A DNA stretch of 64,000 nucleotides from Rehmannia glutinosa (lineage: Eukaryota; Streptophyta; Magnoliopsida; Lamiales; Orobanchaceae). Made by a program: the position numbers and the translations under genes. Numbering within the stretch: position 1 is the stretch's first letter; each line of letters opens with the position of its first letter. Under the pieces are notes generated by a model. It worked only from the letters and a program-made list of their open reading frames with translations, searched no databases and had not been told where the DNA came from. Location: the NCBI GenBank assembly GCA_016081115.2, contig JABTTQ020001754.1, forward strand, positions 1-64,000. The letters run 5' to 3'. This document shows, one piece after another, positions 56,290 through 64,000 of the stretch.

Positions 56290-56790
56290 TGAAATGTGTT
56301 TCAGATAATACAATATCATTGCTTCTCTTATTAGTTTCTAAAATTGTTTCAAAGATGTTTCAAACATGCTTCTGAGTTGTTTCGAAGTTATTTCAAACAT
56401 ATTTCAACGAATACAATTTCATTATTTCTCTCATTAATTTCTAAATTTTGTTTGAAAGTGTTTCAAAAATATTTCAAACATGTTTCACCTAATACACTTT
56501 CATTAATTCTTGCAGACACATCGAGACAATTCCAACAGTAGTATACCACAATGGACAACTTCCAAACGTGTTTCAACTAATATAATGTCATTGCTTCTCT
56601 TATTAATTTCTAAAATTATTTCAAAGGATTTAAAAAATTCACAAACATGTTTAAGAGTTTTTTTGAAAATATTTCAAACGTGTTTCAACTAATACAATTG
56701 CATTGCTTTTCTTATTAAAGTTGTTTTAAAAGTGTTTCAAATATATTATTTCAAACATGTTTTAGCTAATACAATTTTATTTCTTCTTGC
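56290..56790. repeat. Degenerate tandem repeat with ~100-120-bp period
   Basis: Four or so units sharing GTTTCAACTAATACAAT, TCATTGCTTCTCTTATTA and TTTCTAAAATTGTTTCAAA(G/A). The repeated phrase TTTCAAACATGTTTCA gives chance Phe/Ser/Lys-rich reading frames. Confidence 0.75.
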
Positions 56791-57394
56791 ATACACATTG
56801 AGACGATTCCAACAGTAATATATCACAATTGACAATAGAAAGAAAATAAGAATTACATCAACCTTGAAGGAACAAAATAGACTCATTCTAAAAGATTGAA
56901 CTTTCAATAACCTAAAAGAAATATTGGAAGAGTAAAGAAAAATGCAAATTAAATACCAAGTGAGAGAACATGTGCCACAATTAAAGATTTGAAATGACTT
57001 CAATCTAAAATAATTCAACTGTTTCAATTATAAAATAATTTAGTTAGTGAGATAACAATTGTTTCGAGATTTTTTCATTATTGTTTTTTTACATGTTTCA
57101 ACACTGCTACGAAGAGAGAAAATGACAACAACGTAAAAAAGTAAAAGAAGTCACTCGGAGCGCACGATAGTCAAACAAAGCATACACAAAGTCCAATGAG
57201 AGTAAAAAATGTATTTTTTTCACGAAATGTGGGTATTTTATATAATTTCCTCATAAATCATTGTATAGTTCAACTCTTGGGTAGTCTCCTGTCAGACCGT
57301 CTAATGGATCTAATCCGTTAGACGGACCCCAATACCCAGCCCACGGTCAATCCGCACATTGACCCGCACAATCACTAATACCACAACAACCATA

Positions 57395-57810
57395 TCCATT
57401 GCTAATACTTTTTAAGAGGGCTACTAATACTTTTTGGTAGGAATACTAATACTTTTCAGGAGAAATACTAAAATATCTTTAATCGGAAAACCTAATACTT
57501 TTCAATAAGACTATAAATACATTTTAGGGGGAAAACTAATACTTTTGCGTGACAAAAATCAATACTTTTCATGAGGATTACCAAATAATATTCAAGGGTA
57601 TTACTAATACTTTTCACGGGAAAAACTAATACTTTTGAAGGTTGCCTAATATTACGTCCCTATCTAATACTATTCAAGGGACAATTAATACATTTTAGGT
57701 GGCTTACTATTACTTTTAAGGGAATAAATAAATACTTTTCATGAGGCCTACTAAAAATATTGTTCAAAGGGAATACTTTTCAGGGAAAAAACTAATACTT
57801 TTAACTGCCC
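57395..57810. repeat. Minisatellite of ~30-bp units with CTAATACTTTT core
   Basis: About fourteen degenerate units of ACTAATACTTTTCAGGGG(A)AAAA. They fill the centre of the TIR element. Confidence 0.85.
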
Positions 57811-57848
57811 TAATATTACAACAATATCATCGGTCCAGAGATCATATG

Positions 57849-58142
57849 TACAACTGTCCAATTGTCTGGGTCATGCCGGCCTAGTGTGGCCCGTTGTGCC
57901 AAGGGGAAAATCGGGTTGGTCGAAATTGCTTCGGGCATATATTTTGGGGAGCCCAGCCCAACCAATGTATTAAACATACACTTGATTTGTTTTGGGCCGA
58001 CCGGGCCTGCCGGGTATTTTGGGCCTAATGGACCAGACCAAATAAGTCTGGCTCTTTTCGGGTTTGAAAAATCACAGCAGCCCGACCCTATTAACGGGCC
58101 GGCCGGGCTAGCCCACCGGGCCGATTTTTTTTGACAACTCTA
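57849..58142. mobile_element. Nested hAT-type MITE (294 bp)
   Basis: It is bounded by a perfect 8-bp duplication ATCATATG (57841-57848 and 58143-58150). Ends are TACAACTGTCCAA and, inversely, TAGAGTTGTCAAA, matching at 9 of 13 positions. The interior is rich in GGGCC/CCGGGC words. There is no ORF of transposase type. Confidence 0.85.
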
Positions 58143-58279
58143 ATCATATGACATAGTCCCAAAATATTAAAAAATAGAACTAGTGCATAAAATTAAAAAA
58201 AAAAAACGATTCGGGTTTGATCCGTCTAACGGAAAAGACCGATTAGACGGTCTAACCCAAGTTTTTTTTGGTGTCAACT

Positions 58280-59499
58280 CTTTGGTATCGACTCTCATAG
58301 GACAGATTCCTCAAAAATAAACCCAAAACAAAAACCATGGGATCCATCCTATTTAGCTTTCTCGGTGGAGAAGCGGTGGCGGAGGAGAAATCAATCGTCA
58401 TCAAGTCATCTGGACCATCGCAGGTCACCGTCTTCCACTCGTCGCATTTAATGCGAGCAGCATTTAGAGCCAATCATAGGTTACTATCGCAATCTTTCAC
58501 TGTACCGCTGACATCATCGTCAAAAATTCACGCTTTAATACAGAGACCTCGTTTTGTCTCTTAGCTCATAAATAAGTCAGCTTTCTTCACTTATGACTTA
58601 ACTCCATTTCTCTCTATTTTTAGTCTACTGATTGAGACTCAGCTGTTCAACTAACTCAATTCTGTTAACGACTAAATATGTTGTTTTACTATGTTGATCG
58701 AGCAAAACTCTTCTAAAATGCAATTTTCCCACCTTTAACTTTGTTGAATGAGTTTTCTAAGCATATTAACACAACTCAATCAATCCAAGCTCATTCTTAA
58801 GTTCTTCAAAGTTTGATTCACATAAGGGCTTTGTGAATATATAGCTAACTGCTTCTCAGTTGATACATATTCCAATATGATGTCTTTGTTTTTTAACATG
58901 ATCTCTAATAAAATGATATATGACGTCAATGCACTTAGTTCTTGAGTGCAACACTGGATTCTGAGTAATTGCAATAGCACTTGTGTTATCACACATAATT
59001 GGAATTTCCTTCTCTTCAATGTCATAATCTCTCAGCTGTTGTCCATCCATAAGACTTGGGCAGAACAGCTGCCTACAACAATATATTCTGCCTCAACTGT
59101 AGATGTAGCTATTGAATTTTGTTTCTTGTTGAATCAAGAAACCAATCTGTTTCCAAGCATTTGACAAGTACCAGATGTACTCTTCATATCAACAGTATAT
59201 CTAACATAGTCTGAGTATGAGTATCCAATCAACTTTAATCCACCTTCTTTGGGATACCATAATCCAACTTCTTGGCTTCCCTTCAAGTATATCATAATCT
59301 TCTTAGCTGCAGCCATATAACTTTCTTTGGGAGCATATTGCAATCTTTCACGACACCTACCTGCAAATGTGATGTCGTCGCTGGCAAATAAGTAGAGCAA
59401 TGATCCAATGAATGTTCTATATCTTGTCGACACATCGCTTGCCTTTTGCATCCATATCCATCTTGATAGAAGTATTCATAGGAATCTTTACAGGTGACT
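58280..59499 (-). pseudogene. SIRE-type Copia fragment, minus strand (RT end-RNase H-spacer)
   Basis: From 59499 leftwards the minus strand encodes SPVKIPMNTSIKMDMDAKGK, then FIGSLLYLFAS, LQYAPKESYMAAAKKIMIYL, VGLWYPKEGGLKLIGYSYSD, DMKSTSGTCQMLGNRLVS, CDNTSAIAI and an HSRTKCIDV equivalent: the Copia RNase H in order, better preserved than the copies at 5.6-8.6 kb. It then passes into the spacer seen at 18.6-19.1 kb (about 58.75-58.4 kb). It starts abruptly in late RT at the edge of LTR copy C. One or more frameshifts near 59.45 kb and later. Confidence 0.8.
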
Positions 59500-61017
59500 T
59501 GTTAGGAAATTTATTGAGTAGATTTTGATGATACCATGTAAAACTTAAACTAGGAAGTTGGCACCCCATTTTCCTTGTAATTTGTATTGTAAATAGATAA
59601 TTTGGAAAAGCCGAGTCAAGTCGCCTATGCCAAGGATTACAAGAAGTCAATCGCGGACTATGTGAAAACTCGTTGTGTGTCACCGAGTAATGCCATGAAG
59701 GAAGTCAAGGACTCGACGGAGAAGAAGAGTCACGGTGGGAACAATCAGAAGAAGTGTCACCAAGTCAACCCAAGAAGTCAAGTCTCAAGTTGAAGTGACG
59801 GTTGAGTTATCCAATGACCGAGTGACTCAAGTCACCTGGGGTATACATAGCGATCTAGTCAAGACAACCGACTTAGATCCGTTGATTAAAGTCAAGAATA
59901 TTACTCAATATAGTAATATGTCAAAGTTGTCGTGTCAAAAGTGTTAGTCCTTAATCGTGCAAAAGGAATAAACAATGGAAAACATCGCACTTGTGTCGTG
60001 CACCGCAATGTTGCGAAGACATTTAATACGAGGAAGGGTCAACATCAAGTACTGCAGACCAAGACAAGCCAACGAACACAAAGTGACATTTGAAATTAAC
60101 CTATCTCTTCAACGAGAAAAATTTCAAATGTGCACTATAAAAGACTGAGGAAGTTATTGAGAAGAGCAAACCTGAACCATGAAAAAGCAAGCAATATTCA
60201 AGCATCTAACCTGCATTATTCTCAAAGACATTCAAGCAATTCCTCAAGCCTGAAATTCGAAGGAAATCGATCCAACACAAGTTGTGAAGGAAAGAAAACT
60301 TCAAATCTATTGAAGAGGAAACTTTTGAAGAAATCAAAGGGGTCTACTTTCCAAGTCAGGATTGTAGAAAGGTTCCAGGTTGAACCTTTATCAAGTTTTT
60401 TGGAGGGCTTCGTGATCAAATCCAAGAACTTGAGAAGTGAGCTAAAGTAGCAAGGCAACTGCCCTGTGAAGAAACTGAGTCGCAAGAGAAGCCAGCTGTG
60501 AGATCAAGGCTGTCTCAGACTGTTCACCGCTTTGTAAACTGATCTGTTACATAGTGGATTCCTCCAGGAGTTGGAGAAGAGAGGATTAGAAGAATTACCC
60601 CATCTTTGAACCTCTATAAATATTTGTGTCATTTACTTTCAACACAATTACTTTCCTGCATATTTACTTTATATCTGTTGTTAGTATTATATTTGCTATC
60701 CAACTGATAAATAACCAAGTGCTAAAAATTAAGTGTTTAAAACAAGCTAATTCTAAACAAGGGTGTTAAGTCTTCCGTTGTTAAAAACCAATCAGCCAAG
60801 TTAAGTATTAGGCTTGAGCAGCCAAGTTACACTATCAACAGCTCTATCGAGTCTGTTGAGTGGGTAACTTAGCTGAAAAGCCAACTTAGCTGTCCATCAA
60901 GGACACAGCTGTTTGAGTCAACTCTATTGAATTATTTTAAAAGGACTAAATCAAAAATCTGGTAAGGTTTATTCAACCCCCCTTCTAAATCTTACTCTAC
61001 ACCCCTTGGGACCTACA
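59500..61017 (+). mobile_element. SIRE-type Copia 5' LTR (copy C)
   Basis: It starts TGTTAGGAAATTTATTG and ends CTTGGGACCTACA, 1518 bp; collinear with copies A and B. It is followed at once by the primer site, so it is a 5' LTR. 'CACTATAAAAGACTGAGG' near 60133 contains the probable TATA box. Confidence 0.85.
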
Positions 61018-61019
61018 AG

Positions 61020-61032
61020 TGGTATCAATAGC
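61020..61032 (+). promoter_or_regulatory. Initiator-tRNA-type primer-binding site of SIRE copy C
   Basis: TGGTATCAATAGC two bases after the LTR end, close to the plant tRNA-iMet complement TGGTATCAGAGC. Confidence 0.75.
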
Positions 61033-61210
61033 GGTTGGTTCATTGAGCCTTCCGCACTGGTTACTAAAATAGATCTCTATATTTTCAAAAAGTTTTTAAA
61101 CACTTGTGTTTGAAAGTCTTTCACTTTATAAGCAAAGTTATTATCATGGAAGCAAATCTAACACGCATTCCTATGTTTATCTACTTCCAGGCAGCAGCCA
61201 AATCAATGTC
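61033..61210 (+). other. Start of SIRE leader, cut off
   Basis: Untranslated leader sequence that should lead into gag; ATGGAAGC at about 61147 could be the gag start. It breaks off near 61210, where a minus-strand env-position fragment begins. Confidence 0.4.
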
Positions 61211-61213
61211 CTT

Positions 61214-61500
61214 CTAAGTTATCTCCTTCAGCCCAGTGGAAAAGAGATAACAATGATCAGCAAGGTCAGCAACCTTCAGCTTGAATGACTTGTGGTTGAT
61301 TGATGACCGAATCTCACCATCATGAACTTTAGCATTCACGTAGTATAGTGCAACCTCTTCTAGATAGGTGTGAGAGAACTCCATGGTAAGAAATTTCTTG
61401 AGTCCTGCCTTCTCTAGTTTATCAGCAATCTTCTTGGCTAACTCCTTATCAATGCCCTGTTTGACAAAGCCTTCTAAATATACACAATAACGGCCATCTT
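61214..61500 (-). pseudogene. Fragment of SIRE env-position ORF, minus strand
   Basis: The minus frame encodes EGFVKQGIDKELAKKIADKL, LKKFLTMEFSHTYLEEVALY, YVNAKVHDGEI and LKVADLADHCY. It matches ADFEGLAK...TFQEEVAMFYVNAIAH at 19.2-19.4 kb in the plus-strand element. Both ends are abrupt: the left abuts the LTR-copy-C leader, the right runs into non-homologous LTR-like sequence from about 61.5 kb. No function is known to me. Confidence 0.6.
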
Positions 61501-64000
61501 CCAGCCTTCTCTTTGGTTGAACCCCGAACAACGAACGAACCCCGTAGATTGGTTGAACCACGAGCAAACCACGAACAAGATCACGATCTGTCTTTCTCGT
61601 TGGTGTAAATAATTACTAGAATATTTACTTTGATATGCACACCTTAAACCCTTGGAGAACTTTGGTGATGCTCTAAGAAGAAACCGTAGAGAGAAATTTT
61701 AGGAGAGAGATTATTCTTTCTTTGTGAGGGGACGTACTCATTAATTAGTCGATTGTAGGGAGAGATATCAATATATATCTCAATCCCCTATATCGCTTAG
61801 AGTCCTAATGGGAGAGGTTTCTAGATAAACCTCATCTAAATAGGACTCCATATTATCTCAAATATGGATGCAACCTAATTGCACCCAATATCTCCCACTC
61901 ATACATATTTGACTCGATTCATTCGAATCACATCCTCATAGTTCTCATCTCACGTCTCTTCTTTCATATAGGGAATAAGGCATGCGACCAAGTGAGAAAG
62001 CAAAGGTGAGGAGAGTTATATTAAGTCATCACCAAACTAACATAACCCTACAACTCAATAACTCGTTATGTACCCCAAACCAAGTGATCGCACCTAGTCA
62101 AGCATCTCTAGATCCCTCAATGAAATAAATAGAGCATGCTCGACTCACTCAAATATGTTTATATATTCATGACTAGTCAAACACATTTCGACATAGTCGC
62201 CCGGGCTATGAATCATAGAACATAAGTGCATTGTCAACTTAATTCTTCCTCGGCCCCACATGCCAATTAGTTTGGTCTTGACAGCTTTCCTAGACATGCT
62301 CCGACAGACCGAATCACACATGGCCATTGGATACATGCTAAAGTAGCGTCATCAAGCTTACACCTCATGACATGGTCCAAAGTCCCAAAGGGTACAAAAA
62401 AATAATACGGGCTCACACAAAGGACAAAGCGGGGACCCATTCAAATACTTTCCTATAGGCGGTCGCCTCAAAGCACATGTAGTATGAATACATGCTATGA
62501 TGGAGCTCCCACTCAATTTAGGCATGTCACGCTCTAGACATCATACAAATCTTAGTCCAGTCGCTATTCAAGCGTCCGACCTACGTACTACTCGTAGTCA
62601 CTCCCAAAGTGTCATACGATAGCTCGCACATTTGGATACAAACAGGCTTTTATGAAGTTTGGACATACTTCATAGTCGATCAACTCGGATCTCATCTTAA
62701 CCTCTAGTTAAGGCAACTGTTAATTATACTTAATAACCTTCCTCACTGCTCTAGTGTGAAGGCGATCATTCGCAAACCTCCTTATGTGACACAATCTTTT
62801 AAGTCTCATCCTGCTCGCTCTCTTAGCGCCAGGGCAATTGCCCATGTGAGAGGGCCAATCAAAGCCTGGTGACAACTCACAAATTCAGTACCAACATATA
62901 ATGAGAATCCAACATATCCCATTAATCACAATATGTTCTCAAAGGCCACATAATCAATTCTACTTAATCCCTAATGACTCACATGCCTTTGGAGCATATC
63001 TCCAATGAAAGACTCGTAAAAGGGATGAGCGCCCACACCGCTCGTAGAAGTATGCCTGAGAACAATATTAACATGCGCAAAAACTCTTAAGTGAAGTAAA
63101 GCCTCGAGTAAATATGTTTGGTCTACCATCCATGTTTGGCGCCCAAACCATACACCAAAGTGGTTTTACTATCACAAAGACAACAAAATGCATCATGGAT
63201 GTGCGCGCAATGCGCATCATTTCAAGATGCCAAATTTGCCTCTAGCAAATCATAGACCAATCTGTCAAGATATCTAAGTATCCATTTATCGGCATCACAA
63301 TAGCGCATGGATCACTTCGATATCCACTCACCAATCACACTGATAAGTACATGATTTACTGAGTACGCACATAGCGCACATCAGACATTTGACAGTACTT
63401 ACATAAACTAGCTAGCATTTCTTTTCTTCTTCTGAAGATATCGTTTCTTGACTAAGAGTATGATCTTTGACCATGGAGTGTAAATACAGCCAACACTGAG
63501 TGGCGATAAATCCATGTCCTTTCCAGTCATCACATTTTTTGCCATATTCAATGAAATACAACTCTTACATATGTTCAGTGAATTAATTGACCATCGTAGG
63601 CCTATCAAAATGATAGCTCGATGAAATCAATGATGACTCAAGTCACAGTTAGAGCTTCTTGATCAACAATCAATGCAATCTTACTCCACTTCTTGAATTC
63701 ATCGGGTGATCCACATAGATCTCCTGATTCAATTTTCACTAAACTATGTCAAAGTCAATCATTCAAGACAACCCTAGATGAAAGTGGCAATAATAGATAA
63801 CATATCCGGCGAATTGAGGCAATCTCACCACTTAGGGAGAACATCTCAAAAAATAATTTACGCTCTTCTAACAGGCGTAAACATTTCGTCCTTAGTCTAG
63901 CTACACACATGTTAGTCAACCCATCTATATTGCACTTGACCTTCCGAAACCACATATTTCAAATGGTCTTGCATCTAGACAAAAGATTAACAAGCTCTTA
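61500..64000 (-). mobile_element. Noncoding LTR-like DNA (probable Copia LTR, minus strand)
   Basis: No ORF is credible. Read on the minus strand, the segment at about 61.9-61.5 kb resembles the transcribed end of a plant LTR: GGAGTCCTATTTAGATGAGG, TTATCTAGAAACCTCTCCC, then a run of GTTCGTGGTTTGCTCGTGG phrases. The remaining 2 kb has a steady, moderately GC composition without tandem structure. No terminus, target duplication or polypurine tract was found; the window ends inside it. Confidence 0.4.

Larger units (their letters stand above)
57275..58261. mobile_element. TIR element related to the 46.5-kb GAGACGGTCT family
   Basis: The left end CTTGGGT...AGACCGTCTAATGG and the right end, read inversely CTTGGGTTAGACCGTCTAATCG, are inverted repeats. 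Each contains an inner palindrome (TCTAATGGATC...GATCTAATCCG type). The interior holds a minisatellite (57395-57810) and a nested hAT MITE (57849-58142). No transposase. A direct 9-bp repeat TCAACTCTT (57270-57278 and 58274-58282) lies close to both ends but not symmetrically, so I leave the target duplication open. Confidence 0.65.

Noticed and set aside
57270..58282. TCAACTCTT as a certain 9-bp Mutator-type target duplication
   Set aside because: The 9-mer matches, but the inverted repeats do not start directly at its edges (an extra T-run and GTGTC lie on the right), so it stays only a possibility.
60130..60450. 106-codon plus-strand frame
   Set aside because: Lies wholly inside LTR copy C and is not conserved in copies A and B.
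1..64000. tRNA, rRNA or snoRNA genes
   Set aside because: Looked for tRNA box A/B pairs (GGTTCGANTCC type) and rRNA-like conserved blocks and saw none; tRNA-like words are retrotransposon primer sites only. A covariance-model scan would be needed to exclude small ncRNAs.

Overview
This is nuclear DNA of a flowering plant, most likely a eudicot; I would not name a genus. The evidence is one ten-exon plant gene with typical introns, several plant-specific retrotransposon lineages (SIRE-type Copia, chromodomain Tekay-type Gypsy, Athila-type Gypsy), a Mutator-like transposon with a DUF1985/Ulp1 gene, hAT-type MITEs, and a short TTTAGGG telomere-type array. Only one gene looks functional: NDUFAF7 (mitochondrial complex I assembly methyltransferase, about 42.39-45.83 kb, plus strand, 480 aa). 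The rest is mostly nested and decayed mobile DNA.

Layout. 1-3.5 kb: decayed Gypsy LTR/3' noncoding DNA, one exon-like island and AT-rich low complexity. 3.5-24.8 kb: SIRE-type Copia material in both orientations. It holds a 3' LTR (4170-5624), a minus-strand RT/RNase H fragment (about 5.65-7.85 kb), and a plus-strand copy running from RT (7.83 kb) to its 3' LTR (23391-24805). The plus-strand copy is split by a complete 9.5-kb Tekay-type Gypsy element (8650-18149, minus strand) with a 5-bp target duplication TATGG. 24.8-27.1 kb: minus-strand Athila-type protease, gag, primer site and LTR end. 27.1-38.8 kb: a SIRE gag scrap, then two successive copies of a pol-less Athila derivative (gag end + ATHILA ORF-1-type gene), each followed by a 1.46-1.48-kb LTR. 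The second copy carries a 731-bp hAT MITE. 39.2-40.76 kb: a clean solo LTR (target duplication GTAAG).

41.2-42.05 kb: an intronless RPL15 retropseudogene with a 17-bp target duplication, just upstream of NDUFAF7. 46.5-46.9 kb: a small TIR element. 47.3-55.2 kb: a decayed Mutator-like element with a plus-strand DUF1985 + Ulp1-protease gene, a minus-strand SWIM-zinc-finger transposase remnant, a second unrecognised minus-strand spliced gene, and seven tandem-repeat blocks, several built on GTCG...CGAC. 55.2-58.3 kb: AT-rich DNA with tandem repeats and a TIR element carrying a nested hAT MITE. 58.3-61.6 kb: more rearranged SIRE pieces. 61.6-64.0 kb: noncoding LTR-like DNA.

The genes do not form a pathway. 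Coordinates of transposon edges are exact where TG...CA ends and target duplications are stated, and approximate elsewhere. Many Tekay and SIRE frames carry one-base indels, some of which may be sequencing error rather than biology.
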